The notes: generated by a model from the letters alone, not told the origin. 64,000 bases of DNA from Streptomyces sp. NBC_01381 (GCF_026340305.1 NZ_JAPEPI010000002.1:1612001-1676000), one strand, 5' to 3'; positions 34,250 to 43,534 are shown, numbered from the stretch's first letter. Program-made: numbers and translations.

Positions 34250-35146
34250 ATGACCACGAACACCACCGCGCCCCGCAAAGAGACCACCGACTCGCCCCGC
34301 AGGGACGGGGGTTCGGCGGGCGGCGCCACGCTGAACGTCTTCTCGCACGCCTTCCTCGTCCTGTGGGTGGTGCTCGCGGCGGGCCCGCTCGTCTGGGTCG
34401 CTCTCACGGCGCTGCGCCCCTCGGTCGAGATCCTCAGCGACCCGATGGGCTGGCCGTCCTCCCTGCACTGGGAGAACTTCAGCAACGCGTGGACCGAGGC
34501 CAGCATCGGCCAGTACGCGCTCAACTCGCTGATCATCCTGGCGGGTTCACTCACCGGCACCATGCTGCTCGGGTCGATGGCCGCGTATGTGATCGCCCGA
34601 TTCACCTTCCCGGGCAACCGGTTCATCTTCCTGCTCTTCGCGGGCGGCATGATGTTCCCGGTCATCCTCGCCCTGGTCCCGCTCTTCGCGGTCATGGAGA
34701 ACTTCGGCCTTTTGGACACCCGGCCAGGTCTGATGATCGCGTACATCGCCTACTCGCTGCCCTTCACCGTCTTCTTCCTCACCTCCTTCTTCCGTACGCT
34801 GCCGACGGGCGTCCAGGAGGCGGCGATGGTCGACGGGGCCTCGCACACCCGCACGTTCTTCCAGATCATGCTGCCGATGGCCAAGCCGGGCCTGGTCAGC
34901 ATCGGCATCTTCAACTTCCTCGGCCAGTGGAACCAGTACCTGCTTCCGCTGCTGCTCAACAACGAGGAGGAGAGCAGCTATGTGCTGCCCCAAGGCCTCG
35001 CCAACCTGGCCGTGACGCAGGGCTACCGGGGCGACTGGGGGGCGCTCTTCGCGGGCCTGACGATCGCGATGCTTCCGGTGCTCGTCGTGTACGCCGTCTT
35101 CCAGCGACAGGTGCAGGCGGGCCTCACCGCGGGCGCTCTCAAGTGA
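34250..35146 (+). CDS. ngcG: Sugar ABC transporter permease (MalG type)
   Basis: 298 residues from ATG 34250. Six membrane helices are visible, beginning FLVLWVVLAAGPLVWVALTALRP, with the EAA loop QEAAMVDGASHTRTFFQIMLPMAKPG and a conserved MalG-type terminus (VYAVFQRQVQAGLTAGALK). It pairs with the preceding permease to form the membrane channel of the importer. The next transcription unit begins after a DasR-like box at 35181. Confidence 0.82.
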   Translation: MTTNTTAPRKETTDSPRRDGGSAGGATLNVFSHAFLVLWVVLAAGPLVWVALTALRPSVEILSDPMGWPSSLHWENFSNAWTEASIGQYALNSLIILAGSLTGTMLLGSMAAYVIARFTFPGNRFIFLLFAGGMMFPVILALVPLFAVMENFGLLDTRPGLMIAYIAYSLPFTVFFLTSFFRTLPTGVQEAAMVDGASHTRTFFQIMLPMAKPGLVSIGIFNFLGQWNQYLLPLLLNNEEESSYVLPQGLANLAVTQGYRGDWGALFAGLTIAMLPVLVVYAVFQRQVQAGLTAGALK

Positions 35147-35180
35147 CCCCGACAGCGGGTGATTTCAGCTTGGCCACGAA

Positions 35181-35196
35181 AGTGGTCTAGGCCTGT
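35181..35196 (+). promoter_or_regulatory. DasR-like box (dre) upstream of the second sugar ABC importer
   Basis: AGTGGTCTAGGCCTGT matches 14 of 16 positions of the dre consensus and retains the TGGTCTAG core. It is 99 bp upstream of the second binding-protein start. Confidence 0.75.
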
Positions 35197-35294
35197 CGCG
35201 CCAATTCCGGCCGTGAGTAATGTCGGCGCCACGGCGCCGCGGGGGGTCCTTTGCCCGCGTTCAAGTCGACACCGATGTCGAAGGGTTGAACAGC

Positions 35295-36557
35295 ATGAGG
35301 AAACGAGTAATCGCCACCGGTGCGGCAACGCTCGCGATGGCACTGGGACTTACCGCCTGCGGCGGTGACAGCGACAGCGGCGACGGCAAGACCATCAAGA
35401 TCGTCGCCGCCGACTACGGCGACAAGGCCTCCAACGCCTCCAAGATCTACTGGAACGACGTCAAGAAAGAGTTCGAGAAGGCCAACAAGGGCTACAAGGT
35501 CGACGTCCAGGTCATCAACTGGAACGAGATCGACAAGCAGGTCAAGAACATGATCCAGGCGGGCGACCAGCCCGACCTGCTGCAGACCGGCGGCTACGCC
35601 GACAAGGTCGCCGACGACCTGCTCTACAAGGCCGACGAGGTCCTCTCTCCCAAGACCAAGGAGAACCTCATACCGACCTTCGCCAAGGCCGGCGAGGTCG
35701 ACGGCACCCAGTACGGCATCCCGTGGGTCTCATCGAGCCGCGTCATGTTCTACAACAAGGCCGTCCTGAAGAAGGCCGGTGTGAAGACGCCGCCCAAGAC
35801 CTGGGACGAACTCGCCGCGGCCGCAAAGAAGATCAAGGACTCCAAGGCCGCCGAGACCCCCTACGCCCTGCCGCTCGGCCCCGAGGAGACCCAGGGCGAG
35901 ACGATGATGTGGGAGCTCGGCAACGGCGGCGGCTACACCGACGCGAGCGGCAAGTACACGCTCGACAGCGCCAAGAACGTCGAGACCTTCGAGTGGCTCC
36001 AGAAGAACCTGGTCAAGCCCGGCCTCACGTACTCCAACCCGGCCTCCACCGACCGCAAGACGGCCTTCGCGGACTTCGCGGCCGGCAAGGTCGGCATGCT
36101 CAACGGCCACCCGAGCCTCATCCAGATGGCCAAGGACGGCAAGGTCGACTACGGCGTCGCCCCCATCCCCGGCAAGGCGGGCCCGCTGGACAGCACCCTC
36201 GGCGTGGCCGACTGGATGATGGCGTTCAAGGACGGCGGCGCGGAGAAGGAGGGCGTGAAGAAGTTCCTGGACTTCACGTACTCCAAGAAGATGCTGGCCT
36301 TCGACGAGATGTACAACCTCATGCCGGTCACCCAGGACACCCTCAAGGAGATGCAGGGCAACGGCAAGCACAAGGACCTGGAGCCGTTCTTCGAGGTGCT
36401 TCCGAACGCCAAGTTCTACCCGCTGGGCGACACCTCGTGGGACGTCATCTCCGCCGAGATGAAGAAGACCGGCGGCAAGGCGGCGGCCGACGACCCGAAG
36501 TCGGTCCTCGGTGATCTGCAGAAGAAGGCGGAGGACGCGGCGGCCGCGGCCAAGTAG
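35295..36557 (+). CDS. Carbohydrate ABC transporter substrate-binding lipoprotein
   Basis: 420 residues from ATG 35295. A Sec lipoprotein signal ends in the lipobox LTAC (Cys22) and is followed by a flexible Gly/Asp/Ser stretch. The mature domain is a family 1 sugar-binding protein: KIVAADYGDKASNASKIYW, VQVINWNEIDKQVKNMIQAGDQPDLLQTG, GIPWVSSSRVMFYNKAVLKKAGV, FAAGKVGMLNGHPSLI. The strong DasR-like box points to an amino sugar or chitooligosaccharide, as for the neighbouring importer, but the ligand is not fixed by sequence alone. It heads an operon with two permeases and again no ATPase. Confidence 0.85.
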   Translation: MRKRVIATGAATLAMALGLTACGGDSDSGDGKTIKIVAADYGDKASNASKIYWNDVKKEFEKANKGYKVDVQVINWNEIDKQVKNMIQAGDQPDLLQTGGYADKVADDLLYKADEVLSPKTKENLIPTFAKAGEVDGTQYGIPWVSSSRVMFYNKAVLKKAGVKTPPKTWDELAAAAKKIKDSKAAETPYALPLGPEETQGETMMWELGNGGGYTDASGKYTLDSAKNVETFEWLQKNLVKPGLTYSNPASTDRKTAFADFAAGKVGMLNGHPSLIQMAKDGKVDYGVAPIPGKAGPLDSTLGVADWMMAFKDGGAEKEGVKKFLDFTYSKKMLAFDEMYNLMPVTQDTLKEMQGNGKHKDLEPFFEVLPNAKFYPLGDTSWDVISAEMKKTGGKAAADDPKSVLGDLQKKAEDAAAAAK

Positions 36558-36599
36558 CAGACAGCCGACCCCCGTTCGCTCCGTTCACAAGGAGTCCTT

Positions 36600-37547
36600 G
36601 TGTCACTGAAGGCCCCTCCGCCCCCGGCCGACACCGGCCGGGGACGGGGCGGGCGCGCACCCAGGCCGGTCAGCCGGCGCAGCGGCATCGCCAGGCTCGG
36701 CCCGCTGCCCTGGATAGCGCCCGTCATCCTGCTGATCCTCGCCGTGGTCGTCTGGCCGGTCGTCGAGCTGATCCGCACCTCGTTCCTCAATGTGTCCATC
36801 GCCGGTGTCGTGCGCGGCAGCGCGGGAACCGACAAGTTCAAGAAGCTCTTCGAGGAGAGCGACTTCGGCTCGGTGCTCTTCTGGACGACCATCTGGACGG
36901 TCGTCGTCGTGAGCGTCACGATGCTGCTCTCGCTCGGCCTCGCCCAGCTGTTCAACCAGAAGTTCCCCGGCCGCCGCATCACGCGCTGGGCGCTCATCGC
37001 CCCCTGGGCGGCGTCCGTCCTGATGACCGCCATCGGCTTCAAGTGGATGCTCAACCAGACCGCGGGCGTGCTCAACACGGTGATGCTCGACCTCGGTCTC
37101 ATCGACAAGTCCAAGGACTGGCTGGGGTCTTCGGACACCGCCTGGCCGTGGATGATGGCCGTCGCCGTCTTCGTCTCGCTGCCCTTCACGACGTACACGC
37201 TGCTCGCCGGACTGCAGACCGTCCCGCAGGACGTCTACGAGGCGTCGCGGATCGACGGGGCCGGCGGCTGGCAGACGTACCGGCACATCACGCTGCCGAT
37301 GCTGCGGCCCGCGTTCCTCGTTGGCGTGGTCATCAACCTCATCAACGTCTTCAACTCCTTCCCGATCATCTGGGCCATGACGCAGGGCGGTCCGGGCTAC
37401 GACACCTCCACGTCGATGGTGTTCATGTACAAGCTGAAGGAGACCGACATCGGTGAATCCGCTGCGATGTCGGTGGTCAACTTCGCGATGGTCGTGGTGC
37501 TCGTGCTGATCTTCCTGAAGGTCAGCCGGTGGAACGAGGAGGACTGA
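36600..37547 (+). CDS. Carbohydrate ABC transporter permease (MalF type)
   Basis: 315 residues from GTG 36600, with AAGGAG 5 bp upstream. A basic, Pro-rich N-terminus is followed by six membrane helices, the first being LPWIAPVILLILAVVVWPVVELI. The EAA loop is YEASRIDGAGGWQTYRHITLPMLRP. The stop overlaps the start of the next permease by one base (TGATG), showing tight coupling. ATP hydrolysis must come from a shared ATPase such as MsiK. Confidence 0.88.
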   Translation: MSLKAPPPPADTGRGRGGRAPRPVSRRSGIARLGPLPWIAPVILLILAVVVWPVVELIRTSFLNVSIAGVVRGSAGTDKFKKLFEESDFGSVLFWTTIWTVVVVSVTMLLSLGLAQLFNQKFPGRRITRWALIAPWAASVLMTAIGFKWMLNQTAGVLNTVMLDLGLIDKSKDWLGSSDTAWPWMMAVAVFVSLPFTTYTLLAGLQTVPQDVYEASRIDGAGGWQTYRHITLPMLRPAFLVGVVINLINVFNSFPIIWAMTQGGPGYDTSTSMVFMYKLKETDIGESAAMSVVNFAMVVVLVLIFLKVSRWNEED

Positions 37548-38428
37548 TGGCCACCGCGACGGCGACCCGGACCGGGTCGCAGAAGTCCCCCAAGCCCCCC
37601 AAGCCCAAGCGCACCTTCCGGCCGCGCACGTTCGTCATCACCGTCGTCGCCTGGGCGCTCGCGGCGCTCTTCCTGGCGCCGTACCTGGAGATGGTGATCA
37701 CGGCCCTGCGGCCCAAGAGCGAGCTGCGGGACCGCACGTACCTGCCCCAGAACTTCGAGTGGGCGAACTTCATCGACGTATGGAAGGAGTCCGAGCTCGG
37801 CCAGAACCTGCAGGTCACCCTGTTGGTCGCGGGCGGGGCGACGCTCCTGGTGCTGCTCGTCTCGCTGCCTGCCGCCTACTACACGGCACGCATGCGCTAC
37901 CGGGGGCGCAAGGCCTTCCTGCTGCTCGTCCTGGTCACGCAGATGTTCCAGCCGACCGCCCTGCTCGTCGGTCTCTACCGAGAGTTCCACCAGCTGGACA
38001 TGCTCAACTCGGTCTGGACGCTGATCATCACCAACGCGGCGTTCAACCTCGCCTTCGCGGTGTGGATCCTGACCGCCTACATCAGCTCGATCCCGCCGGA
38101 GCTGGAGGAGGCCGCCATGGTGGACGGCACCAGCCGCTTCGGCGCCATGGTGAAGGTCACGCTGCCGCTCGCGCTGCCCGGTGTGGTGACCGCGGTGATC
38201 TTCACCTTCATCACCTCCTGGAACGAGTTCGTGATGGGGCTCACGCTCACCACGGAGCCCGACAAGCAGCCGCTGACCGTCGGCATCAACAATTTCATCG
38301 GCGCCTACACCGTGGAGTGGAACTACCTCTTCGCGGCGTCGGTGGTGGCGATCGTGCCGGTCATCGTGCTCTTCGCCTTCATCGAGCGGCATGTCGTCTC
38401 GGGTCTCACGGCGGGCTCGGTCAAGTAA
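37547..38428 (+). CDS. Carbohydrate ABC transporter permease (MalG type)
   Basis: 293 residues from ATG 37547, with GAGGAGGA directly upstream inside the previous gene. Six helices begin at FVITVVAWALAALFLAPYLEMVI; the EAA loop is LEEAAMVDGTSRFGAMVKVTLPLALPG, and the C-terminus IERHVVSGLTAGSVK is typical of MalG-type permeases. It completes the second importer and is the last gene before the ROK regulator. Confidence 0.88.
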   Translation: MATATATRTGSQKSPKPPKPKRTFRPRTFVITVVAWALAALFLAPYLEMVITALRPKSELRDRTYLPQNFEWANFIDVWKESELGQNLQVTLLVAGGATLLVLLVSLPAAYYTARMRYRGRKAFLLLVLVTQMFQPTALLVGLYREFHQLDMLNSVWTLIITNAAFNLAFAVWILTAYISSIPPELEEAAMVDGTSRFGAMVKVTLPLALPGVVTAVIFTFITSWNEFVMGLTLTTEPDKQPLTVGINNFIGAYTVEWNYLFAASVVAIVPVIVLFAFIERHVVSGLTAGSVK

Positions 38429-38486
38429 CGGATCGGCCCCCGCAGGCCGGGTCTGGGTGGTTTGGGGTGTATCCCGGTCACTTGGA

Positions 38487-38513
38487 CCCGGCCTGTCCGG
38501 CTGTTGGGCCGGG
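38487..38513 (+). terminator. Possible terminator of the second importer operon
   Basis: CCCGGCC (38487-38493) and GGCCGGG (38507-38513) can form a 7-bp stem 59 bp after the permease stop, with a 13-base loop. It is modest but suitably placed before the ROK promoter. Confidence 0.4.
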
Positions 38514-38634
38514 GAGATTTCCGTCAAGGACTTGACTGCGCTAACCCCTTCAGCAGAGCTTGGAGTTCACAACTTGTACGGGCGGCGACGAAGCCGTTAC
38601 GTACATCGGCATACGGAAAAGGGTGGCTGAGTCA

Positions 38635-39834
38635 ATGGAGACTCCGGGGTCGCAGTCGTCGCTGCACCGGGCCAATCTTGAGCGGGTCGTACGCGCCGTA
38701 CGGCTCGCCGGTTCGCTCACTCAGGCCGAGATCGCCAGGACGACCGGCCTGTCCGCGGCCACGGTCTCCAACATCGTCCGGGAGCTCAAGGACGGCGGAA
38801 CGGTCGAGGTCACGCCCACCTCGGCAGGGGGCCGCAGGGCCCGCAGCGTCTCGCTCAGCGGCGACGCGGGCATCGTCATCGGCGTCGACTTCGGGCACAC
38901 GCATCTGCGTGTGGCCGTGGGCAACCTCGCCCACCAGGTGCTCGCCGAGGAGTCCGAGCCGCTGGACGTGGACGCGTCCGCCGCGCAGGGCTTCGACCGG
39001 GCCGAGCAGCTGGTCAGCAGGCTGATCGCGGCCACCGGCGTGGACCGCGCGAAGATCGCCGGGGTCGGTCTCGGTGTGCCGGGGCCGATCGACGTGGAGT
39101 CCGGGACGCTCGGCTCGACGTCGATCCTGCCGGGCTGGACCGGCACCAAGCCCGCCGAGGAGCTGGGCGGCCGCCTCGGGGTGCCCGTGCACGTCGACAA
39201 CGACGCCAACCTCGGAGCGCTCGGCGAGCTGGTCTGGGGGAGCGGCCGCGGGGTCAAGGACCTGGCGTACATCAAGGTCGCGAGCGGTGTCGGCGCCGGC
39301 CTGGTGATCGACGGCCGGATCTACCGCGGCCCCGGCGGCACGGCGGGCGAGATCGGGCACATCACCCTGGACGAGTCGGGCCCGGTCTGCCGCTGCGGCA
39401 ACCGCGGCTGCCTGGAGACCTTCACCGCGGCGCGGTACGTCCTGCCGCTGCTGCAGTCCAGCCACGGCACCGATCTGACCATGGAGCGCGTGGTGGCCCT
39501 CGCGCGGGGCGGCGACCCGGGCTGCCGCCGGGTGATCGCCGACGTCGGACGGCACATCGGCAGCGGTGTGGCGAATCTCTGCAACCTCCTGAACCCCAGC
39601 CGGGTCGTCCTCGGCGGCGACCTCGCGGAGGCCGGTGAGCTGGTCCTGGGGCCCATCAGGGAGTCCGTGGGGCGCTATGCGATCCCCAGTGCGGCACGCC
39701 AACTCTCCGTGCTTCCGGGGGCACTTGGTGGGCGAGCGGAAGTGCTCGGCGCCCTTGCCCTCGCGCTCAGCGAAATGGGCGATTCGACCCTTTTGGACGG
39801 GTCTCTCCCTGCGTCTGCACCTGCCTTCACTTAG
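38635..39834 (+). CDS. rok7B7: ROK-family transcriptional regulator of the Rok7B7 type
   Basis: 399 residues from ATG 38635 (METPGSQSSLHRANLERVV). Residues about 25-60 form the winged helix-turn-helix (GSLTQAEIARTTGLSAATVSNIVRELKDGG). The ROK domain follows, with the phosphate-binding strand VIGVDFGHTHLRVAVG, the sugar motif GPGGTAGEIGHITL and the zinc cluster CRCGNRGCLE. ROK proteins with the extra N-terminal domain are regulators rather than kinases. Rok7B7 of S. coelicolor, as I recall, links xylose-operon control, carbon repression and antibiotic production; the same gene order (sugar importer, rok, xylFGH) is seen here. Confidence 0.85.
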   Translation: METPGSQSSLHRANLERVVRAVRLAGSLTQAEIARTTGLSAATVSNIVRELKDGGTVEVTPTSAGGRRARSVSLSGDAGIVIGVDFGHTHLRVAVGNLAHQVLAEESEPLDVDASAAQGFDRAEQLVSRLIAATGVDRAKIAGVGLGVPGPIDVESGTLGSTSILPGWTGTKPAEELGGRLGVPVHVDNDANLGALGELVWGSGRGVKDLAYIKVASGVGAGLVIDGRIYRGPGGTAGEIGHITLDESGPVCRCGNRGCLETFTAARYVLPLLQSSHGTDLTMERVVALARGGDPGCRRVIADVGRHIGSGVANLCNLLNPSRVVLGGDLAEAGELVLGPIRESVGRYAIPSAARQLSVLPGALGGRAEVLGALALALSEMGDSTLLDGSLPASAPAFT

Positions 39835-39954
39835 ATAACGCATGGCACCGTTGTCATCTCGTTAAGGATTTACTCCTTGACGCTGGTGTGGCGGCCGAGT
39901 TGACTTCGAGCCACCTCGGCCGCAACGACGCGGCCACGTCAGGGAGGTTCCCAA

Positions 39955-41070
39955 ATGAACACGCGTATGCGTCGTGCCGCCGTTGCCGTTGCCGCCACCA
40001 CCATGGCCGTCACCCTTGCCGCCTGTGGCAGTGCCAAGGAGTCCGGCGGTGACAAGGATGAGAATGCGGGCTCGAAGAAGGGTGACGCGCTGAACATAGG
40101 TCTGCTCCTGCCGGAGAACCAGACCGCGCGTTACGAGAAGTTCGACAAGCCGCTGATCGAGAAGCACATCAAGGAGCTGACCGACGGCAAGGCCAAGGTC
40201 ACCTACGCGAACGCCAAGCAGGACGCGACCGTACAGAACCAGCAGGCCGACACCATGATCACCAACAAGGTGGACGTGCTGATCGTGGACGCCGTGGACT
40301 CCAAGGCGATCGCCGGTTCGGTCAAGAAGGCCAAGGACGCGGGCATCCCTGTCGTGGCGTACGACCGCCTTGCCGAGGGCCCCATCGACGCGTACACCTC
40401 CTTCGACAACGAAGAGGTCGGCCGCGTCCAGGGCAAGGCCCTCCTCGAGGCCCTCGGAGACAAGGCCAAGGGCGGCCAGATCGTGATGATGAACGGCGCG
40501 ATCACCGACCCGAACGCCAAGCTCTTCAAGAAGGGCGCCGAGTCCGTGCTCAAGGGCAAGGTCAAGGTCGGCAAGTCGTACGACACCAAGGAGTGGAAGC
40601 CGGAGAACGCCAACGCCAACATGGAGGGCGCGATCTCGGCCCTCGGCAAGGACAAGATCGACGGCGTCTACTCCGCGAACGACGGCATGGCGGGCGGCAT
40701 CATCACCGCCCTCAAGGCCGCGGGCCTCTCCAAGCTCCCGCCGGTCACCGGCCAGGACGCCGAGCTCGCCGGAGTGCAGCGCATCGTCGCGGGCGAGCAG
40801 TTCATGAGCGTCTACAAGTCCTACCCGGCGGAGGCCAAGGTCGCCGCGGAGATGGCCGTCGCGCTCGGCAAGGGCGAGAAGCTCGACTCCATCGCCAAGA
40901 CGAAGGTCGACAGCCCCACCACCAAGGGCGTCCCCACCGTGCTCGTGCCGGTCGTCTCGCTGACCGACAAGAACATCAAGGAGACCGTCATCAAGGACGG
41001 GATCTACTCCGTCGACGAGATCTGCACGGCCAAGTACAAGGCCGACTGCGGCAAGGTCGGCCTGAAGTAA
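39955..41070 (+). CDS. xylF: Xylose-type ABC transporter substrate-binding lipoprotein
   Basis: 371 residues from ATG 39955, with GGGAGG 7-8 bp upstream. The lipoprotein signal ends in LAAC (Cys24). The mature domain is a type I periplasmic-binding protein of the ribose/xylose class: ALNIGLLLPENQTARYEKFD, VDVLIVDAVDSKAI, GIPVVAYDRLAEGPIDAY, GVYSANDGMAGGIITALKAAG, PPVTGQDAELAGVQRIVAGEQFMSVYKS. The family binds pentoses and related monosaccharides; xylose is inferred from similarity and from the xylGH and ROK neighbours. A strong hairpin follows in the 207-bp gap before xylG and probably keeps the binding protein in excess. Confidence 0.82.
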   Translation: MNTRMRRAAVAVAATTMAVTLAACGSAKESGGDKDENAGSKKGDALNIGLLLPENQTARYEKFDKPLIEKHIKELTDGKAKVTYANAKQDATVQNQQADTMITNKVDVLIVDAVDSKAIAGSVKKAKDAGIPVVAYDRLAEGPIDAYTSFDNEEVGRVQGKALLEALGDKAKGGQIVMMNGAITDPNAKLFKKGAESVLKGKVKVGKSYDTKEWKPENANANMEGAISALGKDKIDGVYSANDGMAGGIITALKAAGLSKLPPVTGQDAELAGVQRIVAGEQFMSVYKSYPAEAKVAAEMAVALGKGEKLDSIAKTKVDSPTTKGVPTVLVPVVSLTDKNIKETVIKDGIYSVDEICTAKYKADCGKVGLK

Positions 41071-41109
41071 GTCCCCCGCTTTCCACGGGACTTCACCACC
41101 ATTGAGGCC

Positions 41110-41160
41110 TGTCCGGTGCTCCGCTTCAACAGCCCCGCAGCTATGGCGGGGCGCCGGACA
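41110..41160 (+). terminator. Nested hairpin between xylF and xylG (attenuator or transcript stabiliser)
   Basis: TGTCCGG (41110-41116) pairs with CCGGACA (41154-41160), and within it CCCCGC (41133-41138) pairs with GCGGGG (41146-41151). Such structures after a binding-protein gene commonly limit read-through and protect the upstream message. Confidence 0.6.
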
Positions 41161-41277
41161 GAAACACCCTCTGGTCTTCGCGTTCTTCTGCTCCGCTCGT
41201 ACTTCTCGTACGTCTCGTATTTCTCGTTCTCTTCTGTTCAACCTCCCGCCGGTCAGGCGGCGAAGGAGATGGTTCAC

Positions 41278-42057
41278 GTGTCCGCTACGCCCGTGTTGGC
41301 GTTGCGCGGGGTCTCCAAGCGATTCGGTGCCGTCCAGGCGCTCACCGACGTAGAGCTTGAGGTCCGTGCCGGTGAGGTGGTCGCCCTGGTCGGCGACAAC
41401 GGCGCAGGAAAGTCCACGCTGGTCAAGACGATCGCCGGCGTGCATCCCATCGATGACGGTGTCATCGAGTGGGAAGGCAAGAGCGTCTCGATCAACAAGC
41501 CGCACGACGCCCAGAACCTGGGCATCGCGACCGTCTACCAGGACCTCGCGCTGTGCGACAACATCGACGTCGTAGGCAATCTCTACCTCGGGCGTGAGCT
41601 GCGCAGGCGCGGCGTGCTCAACGAGGTGGAGATGGAGCGCCGCGCCCGCGAGCTCCTCACCACGCTGTCGATCCGCATCCCCAGCGTCCGCATCCCGATC
41701 GCCTCGCTCTCCGGCGGTCAGCGCCAGACCGTGGCGATCGCCCGCTCGATGCTGGGCGAGCCCAAGCTCGTCATCCTCGACGAGCCCACAGCCGCCCTCG
41801 GCGTCGAGCAGACCGCCCAGGTCCTCGACCTGGTGGAGCGGCTGCGCGAGCGTGGCCACGCGGTCATCCTCATCAGCCACAACATGGCGGACGTCAAGGC
41901 CGTCGCGGACAAGGTGGCGGTGCTCCGGCTCGGCCGGAACAACGGAGTCTTCGACGTGAAGACCACCTCGCAGGAAGAGATCATCTCCGCCATCACGGGC
42001 GCCACGGACAATGCCGTGACCCGTCGCGCGGCGCGCAACGTGGAGGTCCAGAAGTGA
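41278..42057 (+). CDS. xylG: Xylose-type ABC transporter ATP-binding protein (single-domain)
   Basis: 259 residues from GTG 41278, 9 bp after GAAGGAG; the ATG at 41269 touches that ribosome binding site and is too close. Walker A GDNGAGKST (39-47), Q-loop VYQDLAL, signature LSGGQRQ, Walker B LVILDEPTAALG and switch ISHN are complete, so it should be an active ATPase. Unlike the duplicated, roughly 500-residue XylG and RbsA of enterobacteria, it has only one nucleotide-binding domain and would work as a homodimer. Its stop overlaps the xylH start (GTGA, 42054-42057). Confidence 0.85.
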   Translation: MSATPVLALRGVSKRFGAVQALTDVELEVRAGEVVALVGDNGAGKSTLVKTIAGVHPIDDGVIEWEGKSVSINKPHDAQNLGIATVYQDLALCDNIDVVGNLYLGRELRRRGVLNEVEMERRARELLTTLSIRIPSVRIPIASLSGGQRQTVAIARSMLGEPKLVILDEPTAALGVEQTAQVLDLVERLRERGHAVILISHNMADVKAVADKVAVLRLGRNNGVFDVKTTSQEEIISAITGATDNAVTRRAARNVEVQK

Positions 42058-43343
42058 GCATCGAGAAGACCTCCACGCCCGGCGACGCACCCGTCGACGC
42101 CCCGGCCGCCGCGGCCGACGCCGTCACCGCCGTCGACCCCCGCCTGCTCGTGCGCGAGCAGGGCTTCGCCGGATACATCACCGAGTTCAAGCGGAAGATG
42201 CGCGCCGGTGACCTGGGCTCCATCCCGGTCGTCGCGGGCCTCATCATCATCTGGGCGATCTTCGCCTCGATGAACTCGCGCTTCATGACCGCGGAGAACC
42301 TCAGCAACATCTCCGTCGCCATGGTCGGCACCGGCATGATCGCGGTCGGCATCGTCTTCGTGCTGCTGCTCGGCGAGATCGACCTGTCGGTCGGCTCGGT
42401 CAGCGGTGTCGCGGGCGCGGTCGCCGCCGTGCTCGCCGTCACGCACGGCGCACCCGAGTGGATAGCCCTGATCGTCGCCGTCCTCACCGGCACCGTGATC
42501 GGCACCATCCACGGCTTCTTCTTCGCCCGCATCGGCGCCCCGGCGTTCGCCGTCACCCTGGCAGGCCTGCTGTTCTGGCAGGGCTTCATGCTCCAGATCC
42601 TGGGCGACAACGGCACGATCAACCTGGACTCCGAAGGCCTGATCGCCAAGCTGACCTCGTACTACTTCACGGACGTCGCCGCGGCCTACGGCCTCGCCGT
42701 CGTCGCGGTCGTGGCGTTCTTCCTCTCCTCCTTCCTGGACAGCCGCCGCCGCGAGGCGGCCGGAGTCCCGTCAAGGCCGCTGAGCGAGATCGTCGTGCGC
42801 ACGGTGGTCCTGGCCGTCGTGGCCTTCGCCGCCGCGATGATGTTCAACCAGTACAAGGGCCTCCCGCTGGCCCTGGTGATCTTCCTGGTGGTCCTGGTCG
42901 GCACCGACTTCGTGCTGCGCCGCACGGGCTACGGCCGCAAGATCTTCGCCCTCGGCGGCAGCGTCGAGGCGTCCCGCCGGGCCGGTATCAACGTCACCCT
43001 GATCCGTACGTCGGTCTACGCGATCGCCGGTACGTTCGCGGCGGCGGGCGGCCTCTTCATGGCCTCCAAGATCGCCGCCGCCAACCAGGGCGCCGGCACC
43101 GGTGACCTCCTGATGAACGCCATCGCGGCGGCCGTCATCGGCGGCACCAGCCTCTTCGGCGGCCGCGGCCGCACCTGGAACGCCCTCCTGGGCGTCATGG
43201 TGATCACGTCCATCCAGTACGGCCTGGCACTCGAAGGCATTGCGACGCCGGTCCAGTACATGATCACCGGTGGCGTACTGCTCGCCACGGTCGTGATCGA
43301 CTCCGTGACCCGCAAGACCCAGAAGACGGCAGGCCGCGCCTGA
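42054..43343 (+). CDS. xylH: Xylose-type ABC transporter permease
   Basis: 429 residues from GTG 42054, overlapping the xylG stop. A hydrophilic Ala/Asp-rich N-terminus of about 60 residues precedes 10 or more membrane helices (IPVVAGLIIIWAIFASMNS, MVGTGMIAVGIVFVLLLGEIDLSVGSV). The family signatures GEIDLSVG, FTLGGS-like FALGGSVEASRRAGINV and AAVIGGTSLFGGRG are present. It forms the channel for the xylFGH importer. A perfect-stem terminator follows. Confidence 0.88.
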   Translation: MSIEKTSTPGDAPVDAPAAAADAVTAVDPRLLVREQGFAGYITEFKRKMRAGDLGSIPVVAGLIIIWAIFASMNSRFMTAENLSNISVAMVGTGMIAVGIVFVLLLGEIDLSVGSVSGVAGAVAAVLAVTHGAPEWIALIVAVLTGTVIGTIHGFFFARIGAPAFAVTLAGLLFWQGFMLQILGDNGTINLDSEGLIAKLTSYYFTDVAAAYGLAVVAVVAFFLSSFLDSRRREAAGVPSRPLSEIVVRTVVLAVVAFAAAMMFNQYKGLPLALVIFLVVLVGTDFVLRRTGYGRKIFALGGSVEASRRAGINVTLIRTSVYAIAGTFAAAGGLFMASKIAAANQGAGTGDLLMNAIAAAVIGGTSLFGGRGRTWNALLGVMVITSIQYGLALEGIATPVQYMITGGVLLATVVIDSVTRKTQKTAGRA

Positions 43344-43366
43344 CCTGCCCGAACCCTGATCGGGGG

Positions 43367-43400
43367 CTGCCCGGTACCGCAATGGCGCGGTGCCGGGCAG
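43367..43400 (+). terminator. Terminator of the xylFGH operon
   Basis: CTGCCCGGTACCGC (43367-43380) pairs with GCGGTGCCGGGCAG (43387-43400), with one T-G pair in a 14-bp stem, followed by TTCTCTGTCT. It is 24 bp after the xylH stop. Confidence 0.8.
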
Positions 43401-43534
43401 TTCTCTGTCTACCGCCGATCGCGTGACGCACAACTCCCGGCCCGGACGCCGCCGTCAACTGCGGAACATTAGACTCATCAGGCCCGGGCAACATCCGGGC
43501 AACGCTTGAACAGCTCTACTGCAAGGAGGCACGG

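Noticed and set aside
39835..39954. Search for a defined Rok7B7 or xylose operator before xylF
   Set aside because: No clear symmetric site was found; scattered AACG/CGTT motifs are too weak to report.
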